A stretch of DNA of 33,677 bases, from NCBI GenBank assembly GCA_028870845.1, contig JAGWOR010000028.1:1-33677 (forward strand), in the 5' to 3' direction. The notes under the pieces were generated by a model. That model worked only from the letters and a program-made list of their open reading frames with translations, was not told where the DNA came from and did not search any database. Origin of the DNA: Gammaproteobacteria bacterium. GTDB lineage: Bacteria > Pseudomonadota > Gammaproteobacteria > Natronospirales > REEB76. This document shows, piece after piece, positions 26,303 through 33,677 of the stretch. Within the stretch, counting starts at the first letter, position 1. The number at the start of each line of letters is the position of its first letter. A program made the position numbers and the translations under genes.

Positions 26303-27991
26303 CTAACTTAAGGTTCTACCACAGCTTTCGCGTCTAAGTATATGCCATTGCCTATGACAATTGGGATGAAGCAGCATCTGGTTGGCCAAGGCCTCCCGTC
26401 CGCGCCGTCCCCGTGCGACCAAATGGTGCAGGTGCCAGCCGGACTCCTGAGTGATCAGGCTCCGGCACATGAGACATCTGCCCGCCTGCCGCATCCATAG
26501 GCGCAAGAGTCGCTGGCGACCGGCCAGCGTATGCCGCATCCGGGCCCCTAATCGGGCCTCAAAATAGGCATCCCAGTCGGGGTCGAAGGGGTTTGCCGCC
26601 CCTTGGACTTTGATGTGGCGTCGAATCGGTATCCGGCTGGCTGAAATCAGCCATTGATACCCCGAACGCCCATCCCACCGGGTCTCCTTTTCCATGCTTC
26701 GCACACCGAACCGCCATGTTCGGGCACCCTCCTGGGCAAAGTATTTGCGCCTCACCCAATCCTTGTTCTTGCGAGGGTGCCGTCGACACGCCCAACGCCA
26801 GAGGCATTTCCATATTTGATCATCCACGCGGGTAAAGGTCTGTTTGGCGCAGACGGTCCGATGATAATTAACCCAGCCGATGATTATCGGGTTGAGCTTC
26901 TTGATCAAATCCGCCTGTGTGAGCGCCTTACCACCTTTCACGGTTTTCCTGACTTTGCTTAGGAATGTTTTCACATTCTGTCGGCTCGGTTTGATGAGGA
27001 GTTTGCCGGAATACTTCCGGACATTCCACCCCAGGAAATCGAACCCTTCCGAAATATGCACGACCCGGGTCTTCTCCTGCGAGAGCACCAGGCCCCGTTC
27101 CGCCAGAAACCTGGCGAGCACGGGAATCACTTGTGTTTCGAGCCAGTCCTTCGAACGGGCCGTCACCACAAAGTCATCGGCATATCGCACCACATGCGCC
27201 TTGAACTTCCTGGCGTCAGTGATGTTCGCCACCACCGTTTCCAATCCATTTAAGGCGATGTTTGCCAATGTGGGCGAGATAATGCCGCCTTGCGGCGTTC
27301 CCGCTCCCATTGGGAAGAGTCGCGTGGATTCCACAAATCCTGCCTTCAACCATTTGCGGAGGATGGCCTTGTCCAGTGGGACATGGTCCACCAACCATTC
27401 GTGGTCTATGTTGTCAAAGCAGCCTTGGATATCGGCCTCCAGAATCCATTCCGAACTGGTGCTCCGACTGGTCAGCACGAACAGCTGTCCGACCGCGTCG
27501 GCCGTACAACGTTCGCGCCTGAATCCATAGGAGTTCCAATCCGCCTGGGTCTCGGCAACTGGTTCCAGCGCCAGCAGGTATAAGGCCTGCATGGCACGGT
27601 CCCGCATCGTCGGTATTCCCAGCGGACGCCGCTTCCCATTGGCTTTCGGGATATACACCCGCCTCAAGGGTTTTGGCTGATAGCCTCGACTCTTGAGGGA
27701 CCATAGGGCTTGGGTTTTGTCGGCCGGGGTGGACCAGGTTTCACCGTCCACGCCCGGCGTGCGCTTACCCTTATTCGCGACCACCCGTCGTATGGCAAGT
27801 GCCTTACCACTAAACGAGTGGGTCAGGAGCCACTGCAGACGTCGAACCTGTCTCCAGTGCCCCTGTTTTGTTGCTGCTGCTATTCGTTGCTGTAGTGATC
27901 TAACGTGCCGCTCGGCTCGACACCAATCGATATGGTGCCAAGCTGTCGGGTACGTCAGGGGAGCTACAGCAACAGCAGGGCTGTTACTCAT
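26303..27991 (-). CDS. ltrA: Group II intron reverse transcriptase/maturase with HNH domain, 562 aa
   Basis: The intron-encoded protein splices its intron RNA and inserts it into DNA by target-primed reverse transcription. RT motifs include ADIQGCFDNIDH (186-197), GTPQGGIISP (231-240) and the catalytic YADD (270-273). The maturase X domain spans roughly 310-400 (GWNVRKYSGK, LNPIIIGWVNYHR). The C-terminus carries an HNH endonuclease: Cys506 and Cys509, HLHH (520-523), Asn537 and CH (545-546). All parts are uninterrupted. The ATG has AGGAGGAAG upstream. The HNH domain argues against the class C introns that usually lack it. Class B, D or E is more likely. Confidence 0.96.
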   Translation of the reverse strand: MSNSPAVAVAPLTYPTAWHHIDWCRAERHVRSLQQRIAAATKQGHWRQVRRLQWLLTHSFSGKALAIRRVVANKGKRTPGVDGETWSTPADKTQALWSLKSRGYQPKPLRRVYIPKANGKRRPLGIPTMRDRAMQALYLLALEPVAETQADWNSYGFRRERCTADAVGQLFVLTSRSTSSEWILEADIQGCFDNIDHEWLVDHVPLDKAILRKWLKAGFVESTRLFPMGAGTPQGGIISPTLANIALNGLETVVANITDARKFKAHVVRYADDFVVTARSKDWLETQVIPVLARFLAERGLVLSQEKTRVVHISEGFDFLGWNVRKYSGKLLIKPSRQNVKTFLSKVRKTVKGGKALTQADLIKKLNPIIIGWVNYHRTVCAKQTFTRVDDQIWKCLWRWACRRHPRKNKDWVRRKYFAQEGARTWRFGVRSMEKETRWDGRSGYQWLISASRIPIRRHIKVQGAANPFDPDWDAYFEARLGARMRHTLAGRQRLLRLWMRQAGRCLMCRSLITQESGWHLHHLVARGRRGREALANQMLLHPNCHRQWHILRRESCGRTLS

Positions 27992-28739
27992 TCAAACTTC
28001 CTCCTGTATAACCACAAACGAAGGAAGTTCTCCCCTTACGGGGAGAGGCTTCACCCGTATTGGGGTCACTTGTTTCACTATCGGCTTTGAATAACAAAGC
28101 CACCACCCAGAAGTCAGCCGCCTTTCAGCGTGGGACAAGCGTCCCTATCCGGCCCATTACAGGCCAGCCGTTGCTTTCTCTGGGATCCTCTACCCGCTAA
28201 AGCCTCAGTGTTTCTTGCGAAACACCTTGTCCGTTACCGGACGCCTTATCGGGCTTACCGTGTTCCACTGAGGTAACATCGGTTGTTGGGGACTGCCTTT
28301 TTGCCGGTGGAATTATCGGCTACGCATGCCGACCAGTTAACGGCATGTCCTTTCCACTTCCCTATTTTGGGTCGGGCCTGTCAGCCACTTTGGCCCGTCA
28401 GTTATTACGACATTTAACAGCAGTTCACTACTTTCCCCACATACCAAAGCCTAGCGCCTTGACCGGAGTGTGGCTTCCAGTCGCACAGCACTGCCCCTCA
28501 CGGGACAGACTGTATCCCGCAGGATGGCTACATTTAGGAAAGCTCGGCACCCGGCGATTGCTCGCCACGCACCTTTCCCTTGGCTACTGCCGATAGCACG
28601 GCAGGTCTGGTCATGGGGAACCCCACGCCAGACAATTATCTCAGCGGCTTGCGCCGCGTGCTTCCGCTGGCTTTCCCGCTCGGGCGGATGGGGCCAACTA
28701 CCCACGCGACTCACGTCGCACAACTGGGCTAACTATAGC

Positions 28740-29777
28740 TTATAAATAGGTTTTCACCAACAATTCAGCCACCTGGACGCTGTTCAGAGCCGCGCCCTTG
28801 CGGACATTGTCGGCCACCACCCACAGGTCCAGTCCCCGGTAGTGCGACAGGTCTTCCCGTATGCGGCCCACAAATACCGCGTCCTGGTGGGCGGCCTCAG
28901 TGACCGCCGTGGGGTACCCGCCCGGCCGGCGCTCGTCCAGCAGCACCACCCCGGGCGCCCCGCGCAGCAACTCACGGGCCCGCTCCGCGCTGAGCTTCCG
29001 CCGGGTCTCGATGTGCAAGACCTCGGAATGGCCGTAAAAAACCGGCACCCGTACGGCTGTGGCGTTCACCTGAATGGCGTCATCCCCCAGGATCTTGCGG
29101 GTCTCCCACAGCATCTTCATTTCTTCGCGGGTATAGCCGTTCTCCTGGAATTCATCGATCTGCGGTAACGCATTGAAGGCGATTTGCTTGGCAAAAACCC
29201 CCCCCAGACTGGGCGGCCGGCCGTTCAGCAATTCGGCAGTCTGGCTGGCCAGTTCCTCAATGGCATCGGCCCCGGCGCCGGATACCGATTGATAGGTGGC
29301 CACATTGATGCGCTCGATGCCTGCGGCATCGTATAAAGGTTTGAGCGCCACCACCATCTGGATGGTGGAGCAGTTGGGATTGGCGACGATGCCGCGTTGT
29401 TTGTACTGCGCCAGGTCCTGAGGGTTCACTTCCGGCACTACCAGGGGGACATCGGCTTGGTAACGGAATTGGGAAGTGTTATCGATGACCACGCAGCCGC
29501 TGGCCACGGCCTGGGGCGCATATTGCGCAGAAACCGCGGCGCCCGCGGAAAACAGCGCGATTTTCACCTTGGCGAAGTCGAAATTCGCCAGATCCTGCAC
29601 TTGCACATGGCTGGTGTTGAATATCGCATGTTTCTCGGTTGATCTGCCGCTAGCCAGCGCGTACAGCTTGCCGACCGGAAACTTGCGTTCCTCCAGTATC
29701 TCCAGCATGCAGCTGCCGACGGTTCCGGTGGCCCCCACTACCGCTATATCAAATGTAGCCACGGGAACCCCATACAA
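28740..29777 (-). CDS. asd: Aspartate-semialdehyde dehydrogenase, 345 aa
   Basis: The enzyme reduces aspartyl phosphate to aspartate semialdehyde with NADPH, feeding lysine/diaminopimelate, threonine and methionine synthesis. The NADP-binding GATGTVG is at 15-21. The catalytic Cys136 is in NPNCSTIQ. SGAGADAIEEL follows, and His250 is in YGHSEVLHIE. Start is uncertain. The ATG at 29777 lacks a ribosome site, whereas a GTG five codons downstream (29762) follows GGGG at good distance and would give 340 residues, closer to the family norm. It follows aroC after 33 bp. The group II intron lies just past its stop codon. Confidence 0.96.
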   Translation of the reverse strand: MYGVPVATFDIAVVGATGTVGSCMLEILEERKFPVGKLYALASGRSTEKHAIFNTSHVQVQDLANFDFAKVKIALFSAGAAVSAQYAPQAVASGCVVIDNTSQFRYQADVPLVVPEVNPQDLAQYKQRGIVANPNCSTIQMVVALKPLYDAAGIERINVATYQSVSGAGADAIEELASQTAELLNGRPPSLGGVFAKQIAFNALPQIDEFQENGYTREEMKMLWETRKILGDDAIQVNATAVRVPVFYGHSEVLHIETRRKLSAERARELLRGAPGVVLLDERRPGGYPTAVTEAAHQDAVFVGRIREDLSHYRGLDLWVVADNVRKGAALNSVQVAELLVKTYL

Positions 29778-29810
29778 GAACGGAATGGATATGTGCGCAC
29801 TCGAGACTCA

Positions 29811-30908
29811 TCATGAATTGCCTGTAATGGGCTTGAACGCCGGGACCACATCCGCGTTCTGGGCACGATGACGCAAGGCATGATCCATGAGTGTAAGTGC
29901 CAGCATGGCTTCGGCAATCGGCGTGGCGCGTATGCCTACACAGGGGTCATGGCGACCGTGGACGCTGATCTCCGTCTCCTGCCCGTTCAGGTCGATGGTG
30001 CGGCCGGGCAGGCGGATGCTGGAAGTGGGTTTAACGGCGATGCTCACCACCAGCTCCTGTCCGGTGGAAATGCCACCCAGAACGCCGCCGGCATTGTTGG
30101 AGAGAAACCCCTGCGGTGTCATCTGGTCGCGGTGCTGGCTGCCTTTTTGAGTCACACTGTCAAAGCCCGCGCCGATTTCAACGCCTTTGACCGCGTTGAT
30201 GCCCATCATTGCGGAAGCGATATCGGCGTCCAGCTTGCTGAACACCGGTTCGCCCCAGCCCGGCGGGACGTTGCGCGCCACCACGGTGACGCGCGCACCG
30301 ATGGAATCACCGGACTTGCGCAATGCGTCCATATAGTTTTCCAGTTCCGGGACACGCGCCGGATCCGGGCAAAAAAACGGATTGTCTGCGGCGCTCTCCG
30401 GATTCACCGGTTCCAACCGCAACGGACCCAGCTGCGCCAGCCAGCCGCGTATGGTTACAGCGTAGCGTTGCTGCAAGTATTTGCGTGCGATGGCGCCCGC
30501 CGCCACACGCATGACGGTTTCACGCGCCGAGGCGCGGCCTCCGCCGCGATGATCACGACGGCCGTATTTCATCAGATAAGTGTAATCCGCATGACCGGGG
30601 CGGAACTTGTCCTTGATGGCTTCGTAATCCTGCGGACGCTGGTCGGTGTTTTCCACCAGCAGGCCGATGGGTGCGCCCGTGGTTTCTCCCGCGTACAAGC
30701 CGGAAAGAATTTTCACCTGGTCGGCTTCCCGCCGCTGTGATACATGCCGTGATGTGCCGGCGCGCCGCCGGTCCACATATACCTGGATATCCGCTTCGCT
30801 TAATGGCATGCCGGGCGGACAGCCGTCCACGACGCAGCCCAGGGACGGACCGTGACTTTCGCCGAAACTGGTGACGGTAAACAGCTTGCCGAAGGTGTTA
30901 CCGGACAC
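29811..30908 (-). CDS. aroC: Chorismate synthase AroC, 365 aa
   Basis: AroC makes chorismate from EPSP, using reduced FMN, at the end of the shikimate pathway. Signatures present: [43 protein letters not shown] (split by the usual conserved His and Arg residues) and [15 protein letters not shown]. The start is taken as GTG at 30906-30908, giving [20 protein letters not shown]-like homology from residue 1. This overlaps the last 11 bases of prmB, suggesting translational coupling. The frame is open upstream, but that portion is prmB sequence in another frame. Confidence 0.97.
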   Translation of the reverse strand: MSGNTFGKLFTVTSFGESHGPSLGCVVDGCPPGMPLSEADIQVYVDRRRAGTSRHVSQRREADQVKILSGLYAGETTGAPIGLLVENTDQRPQDYEAIKDKFRPGHADYTYLMKYGRRDHRGGGRASARETVMRVAAGAIARKYLQQRYAVTIRGWLAQLGPLRLEPVNPESAADNPFFCPDPARVPELENYMDALRKSGDSIGARVTVVARNVPPGWGEPVFSKLDADIASAMMGINAVKGVEIGAGFDSVTQKGSQHRDQMTPQGFLSNNAGGVLGGISTGQELVVSIAVKPTSSIRLPGRTIDLNGQETEISVHGRHDPCVGIRATPIAEAMLALTLMDHALRHRAQNADVVPAFKPITGNS

Positions 30909-31833
30909 GCCGCACCCGTTTGTCGTTGTGCTGCATGCCCACCAGCTGTTCAGCATTCAGCAGGAATACATCGGAATGTCCGCGTTCGAATTCCAGCCAG
31001 GTGAAGGGGCAGCTTGGATAAGCCTGTTCCAGAGCCCAGCGGCTGTCGCCGGTCTCCACCACCAGGATGCCGTCAGCCGCCAGATAATCGCTGGCGTCTT
31101 TGAGGATGCGGCGGATGATATCCAGGCCGTCCGGGCCCGCGGCCAGCCCCAGGGCAGGTTCTTTACGGTGCTCTTCCGGCAGTGTCCGCATGTCCTGGGC
31201 ATCCACGTACGGCGGATTGCTGACGATGATGTCGTAGCGCGCTGCCGGCAGGCCGTCGAAAACATCGTGTTGATGCAGCGATACGCGCTCCGCCACCTTC
31301 AAGCCCTCCACATTGATACGCGCCACTTCCAGTGCGTCTGTGGATATATCGGTGGCATCCACGCGCGCCTGGGGAAACGCGAAGGCGCAGGCGATGGCGA
31401 TACAGCCGCTGCCGGTGCACAAATCCAGTATCCTGGCCACGCGCCGCGGGTCGATCCAAGGCTGGAAATGCTTTTCAATGAGCTCAGCGATCGGCGAGCG
31501 CGGCACCAGCACCCGCTCATCCACGTGAAAGTCCAGGCCGGCGAAGCGCGCGTGTCCGGTGATGTAGGCGTAGGGTTTGCGTTCCTCCACCCGGCGGCGC
31601 AGCAACTCGTAAACCGCCTGCTTTTCACCCTCGGTCAGACGGCTCTCCAGCAGCCATGCCGGAGTCTCATGGTCCAGCCGCACGGCATGCAGCACCAGGT
31701 TCAAGGCCTCGTCCACGGCATTGGCGGTGCCGTGCCCGAAATGCAGCTGTGCCTGATTGAACTGGCTGGCTCCCCAACGCACAAAATCCGCCAGGCTGTG
31801 CAGTTGGGCGCGGATGTCCTGGTAACTTTGCAT
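30898..31833 (-). CDS. prmB: 50S ribosomal protein L3 glutamine methyltransferase PrmB, 311 aa
   Basis: PrmB is an SAM-dependent methyltransferase that modifies a glutamine of ribosomal protein L3. It has an N-terminal helical domain, the SAM-binding motif [13 protein letters not shown] near residue 135-147, and the NPPY catalytic motif ([11 protein letters not shown]). The start ATG at 31833 is chosen because AGGAG lies at ideal distance and the protein then begins as homologues do. The 47 extra upstream codons have no ribosome site. The close relative PrmC is usually next to prfA. Position directly before aroC is typical of prmB. Confidence 0.94.
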   Translation of the reverse strand: MQSYQDIRAQLHSLADFVRWGASQFNQAQLHFGHGTANAVDEALNLVLHAVRLDHETPAWLLESRLTEGEKQAVYELLRRRVEERKPYAYITGHARFAGLDFHVDERVLVPRSPIAELIEKHFQPWIDPRRVARILDLCTGSGCIAIACAFAFPQARVDATDISTDALEVARINVEGLKVAERVSLHQHDVFDGLPAARYDIIVSNPPYVDAQDMRTLPEEHRKEPALGLAAGPDGLDIIRRILKDASDYLAADGILVVETGDSRWALEQAYPSCPFTWLEFERGHSDVFLLNAEQLVGMQHNDKRVRRVR

Positions 31834-32013
31834 GCAAAACTCCTGAAAATCGCGTGTGTATGATAATCGAAATACGCGGCCGCCATGGCCACATGGCATA
31901 CTCTGGATCGCAGGTGGCCGTTTGGTTGCGGCTGTTAATGGCACCCACGCCGGGCACCGAGATGCGGGCAGCATGGCTTGTCAGGCTGCGAATGTGATCT
32001 GTGGAGAACGCTC

Positions 32014-32460
32014 ATGCGAGACAAACTGGTGCTGCTGATTTGCCTGCTCACAGCTGCGGCGGCCCCGGCGCTCCACGCAGATGGCCCGGCGGTGTCCGCC
32101 ACCCACGTCTGGGTGCATGAGACTTCCCCCGGCTCCGGAGAGATGCTGGGCTACATGACCCTGGAAAACCTCACCGGGCAAAGTCTGGCACTGGAACAGA
32201 TCGAAAGCCCGGATTTTGCCAGTGTGATGCTGCACAGCGGAGCATCATCCCAGGGCAGCAACCAGGAATTGCCCAAGGCCGGCTTGAGCATCGCCGCGCA
32301 CCAAAGCCTGCATCTAGCACCGGATCAGAGCTACCTGGTACTTACCAAGCCGGCAAAGAAACTGTATGAGGGTGATCTGGTGACACTGATGCTGAGCTTC
32401 TCCGATGGGTCTTCTTTGACCATCATCGCGCCGGTGCGCCAGGAACCGCCGGGTAACTGA
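32014..32460 (+). CDS. PCu(A)C-like periplasmic protein lacking usual copper ligands, 148 aa
   Basis: The family (DUF461) contains periplasmic Cu(I) chaperones for cytochrome oxidase. The protein has a signal peptide (1-22, cleaved near ALHADG), then GYMTLEN (46-52), VMLHS with His74, the PAG-like PKAGLSIAA, and LYEGDLVTLMLSFSDGSSL, which align with the fold. Of the copper-binding His-Met-His-Met set, only the first His is visible. The position of the second Met and the HxM pair are replaced (QSYLVL at 105-110). GGAGA precedes the ATG at 32014. psd follows after 14 bp, so the two may share a transcript. Copper binding is therefore doubtful. Confidence 0.75.
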   Translation: MRDKLVLLICLLTAAAAPALHADGPAVSATHVWVHETSPGSGEMLGYMTLENLTGQSLALEQIESPDFASVMLHSGASSQGSNQELPKAGLSIAAHQSLHLAPDQSYLVLTKPAKKLYEGDLVTLMLSFSDGSSLTIIAPVRQEPPGN

Positions 32461-32474
32461 TTCTGAAAGTGCGC

Positions 32475-33347
32475 ATGTCAGACAATGACGCTAAGCTCAG
32501 CGACTGGCTGAAGTCCGGATTGCAATATCTGCTGCCACAGCACGCCATTTCGCGGCTGATATACCGGATTGCCCGTATACAAACGCCGGCGGTGAAGAAT
32601 TCCCTCATCCGGGGATTCATCCGGCGCTTTGGCGTGGACATGAATGAGGCGGCAACCACCGACTATCATCACTACCCTTGCTTCAATGCATTCTTCACGC
32701 GCGCCCTGCACCCGGATGCCAGGCCGTTAACTACGGATGCGCGCGGCATCGCATGCCCGGTGGACGGTTGCATCAGCCAGATAGGCGTTATTGACCGGGA
32801 TAACATTCTGCAGGCCAAAGGACGTACTTATAGTGTGGTGGAACTGCTGGCCGGAGATGCCGCACTCGCCGGCAATTTCATCGATGGGGTATTCGCGACT
32901 CTATATCTTTCACCACGTGATTATCACCGCATCCACATGCCGCTCGCGGGCGGGCTGCGAAATATGCTGTACGTGCCAGGCCGGCTGTTCAGCGTAAACC
33001 CGCCCACCACCCGCGTAGTGCCCCGGCTGTTTGCACGCAACGAACGGGTGGCGGCGGTGTTCGACACGGACGCCGGCTGCATGGCGGTGGTATTGGTCGG
33101 CGCCCTGAATGTAGGCAGCATCGAAACCGTGTGGGCCGGAGAAATCACTCCATCGCGAGTTACCGCTTTACGCAACTGCGAATACCAGCGCGGTGCGGTT
33201 GATCTGAAAAAGGGCGCGGAACTGGGGCGCTTCAACATGGGTTCGACGGTAATCCTGCTTTTTGAACCGCACAGGATCCGCTGGCAATCACGGCTCGCCG
33301 CCGGCATGCATGTGCGCATGGGCGAGAGCATGGGAACCATGCTCTAA
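32475..33347 (+). CDS. psd: Phosphatidylserine decarboxylase proenzyme, 290 aa
   Basis: Psd makes phosphatidylethanolamine from phosphatidylserine at the inner membrane. The proenzyme cleaves itself at Gly-Ser in MGST (Ser257), producing the pyruvoyl group. E. coli has LGST. Asp97 in CPVDGCIS and His154 in SPRDYHRIHMP complete the triad expected for self-cleavage. Length is near the E. coli protein (322), a little shorter at the C-terminus. The ATG at 32475 is used. A GTG two codons upstream is also possible. No strong ribosome site is seen. Confidence 0.96.
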   Translation: MSDNDAKLSDWLKSGLQYLLPQHAISRLIYRIARIQTPAVKNSLIRGFIRRFGVDMNEAATTDYHHYPCFNAFFTRALHPDARPLTTDARGIACPVDGCISQIGVIDRDNILQAKGRTYSVVELLAGDAALAGNFIDGVFATLYLSPRDYHRIHMPLAGGLRNMLYVPGRLFSVNPPTTRVVPRLFARNERVAAVFDTDAGCMAVVLVGALNVGSIETVWAGEITPSRVTALRNCEYQRGAVDLKKGAELGRFNMGSTVILLFEPHRIRWQSRLAAGMHVRMGESMGTML

Positions 33348-33677
33348 GTTTTACAAACCTCGCTTCAAGTAAAAGCCTGTTGCACTTCCCGCTTATCAAG
33401 AGACAGGGCTTCCGCGCCCTTACGGCTGGTTACTTTTCTTTGGCGCAAAGAAAAGTAACCAAAAGAAACATGTAAGAGCGTCTTGACATGCTGCTTACGT
33501 CTAAATGCCTCACGCGGCATTGGTTTGCGATCATTTGCGCGCCTATATGTCGCTATTATTTACATAGGTTAATAGTGATATAAACCCGGTTTTCCTAATT
33601 GCGCACAGCAATTAAGCAGTAATATTCTCGTTTTTAAATGAAAGTTAATTATCTTAATTCACAATCAATAAAACAAT
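33348..33677. other. Region after psd: no gene seen, AT-rich toward the end
   Basis: The first 80 bp may contain the psd 3' end. An imperfect stem (AAGCCTGT near 33374 with ACAGGGCTT near 33404) is visible but has no U-tract. A strong hairpin repeat follows at 33428-33460. From about 33540 to the window edge the sequence turns AT-rich, unlike the rest, and contains a 7-bp hairpin TAATTGC-GCACA-GCAATTA (33596-33614). No open frame with a ribosome site is visible. It may be the promoter region of a gene to the right or the edge of acquired DNA. Confidence 0.5.
33428..33460. repeat. 14-bp perfect hairpin repeat
   Basis: GGTTACTTTTCTTT (33428-33441), loop GGCGC and AAAGAAAAGTAACC (33447-33460) form a perfect 14-bp stem. 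It is flanked on the left by GCGCCCTTACGGCT and on the right by AAAAGAAA. From memory, near-identical hairpins occur in many copies in proteobacterial genomes, often between genes. Only one copy lies in this window. It could work as a terminator for psd on the plus strand, but it is best described as an interspersed repeat. Confidence 0.7.

Larger units (their letters stand above)
26209..28721 (-). mobile_element. Complete group II intron (2513 bp) in the asd-fimV spacer
   Basis: The 5' end at 28721 reads GTGCGAC, matching the group II GTGYG consensus. Highly structured RNA sequence (domains I-III and part of IV, 27992-28721) precedes the maturase gene. Domain V is at 26250-26283. Domain VI folds as a long stem with a single bulged A, 7 nt from the 3' end, and the intron ends ...CGAC at 26209. 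The last exon bases CAGTT can pair with AACTG at 28421-28425 or 28399-28403, candidates for EBS1. The intron lies 18 bp after the asd stop and 94 bp before the fimV start. All parts look intact, so it is likely able to splice. Confidence 0.9.

Noticed and set aside
28345-28596. 83-codon frame inside the 5' part of the group II intron
   Set aside because: This is structured intron RNA (domain I) on the opposite strand to the maturase. No ribosome site.
30871-31863. Plus-strand 330-codon frame opposite prmB
   Set aside because: It is antisense to PrmB, whose motifs and ribosome site are clear. No family resemblance.

Overview
The window reads as a stretch of ordinary gammaproteobacterial chromosome, GC-rich except at its right end. 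Gene order (tig-clpP-clpX-lon-hupB; asd-fimV-truA-accD-folC-dedD-cvpA-purF), an LpxH-type lipid A enzyme, MiaE, FimV and an E. coli-like AccD zinc finger all fit a free-living gammaproteobacterium outside the enterics. The exact order or genus cannot be set from sequence alone. Nearly all genes are housekeeping, so the most unusual material lies between genes.

Layout. 1-6845 (minus strand): tRNA-Asp (cut by the window edge), tRNA-Val, HU, Lon, ClpX, ClpP, trigger factor and tRNA-Leu. This is a protein quality-control block, with good sigma-32 type promoters before lon and clpX. 6999-8660: pgi. 8852-9648 (minus): a tRNA operon Pro-Arg-His-Lys with its sigma-70 promoter. Two of its tRNAs (Pro, Arg) are each preceded by a truncated copy of their own 5' part plus a related 110-125 bp GC-rich element. 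9719-14034: folD (+), then a hypothetical membrane protein, cysS and gltX on the minus strand. 14132-15543 (+): a cyclophilin lipoprotein and lpxH. 15578-26114 (minus): miaE, glycerate 2-kinase, purF, cvpA, dedD, folC, accD, truA and fimV.

26209-28721 is a complete group II intron. It encodes a reverse transcriptase/maturase with an HNH domain and has recognisable domains V and VI. It sits in the asd-fimV spacer, 18 bp past the asd stop codon. 28740-31833 (minus): asd, aroC and prmB. 32014-33347 (+): a PCu(A)C-like periplasmic protein and psd. The last 330 bp hold a strong 14-bp hairpin repeat followed by AT-rich DNA with no gene.

No CRISPR array, toxin-antitoxin pair, prophage or defence operon is visible. 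The best candidate for something undescribed is the pair of tRNA-associated elements at 9154-9285 and 9399-9565. They look like insertions into tRNA genes that left a 5' stub and kept an intact tRNA downstream. The Pro element also carries two segments antisense to tRNA-Pro.
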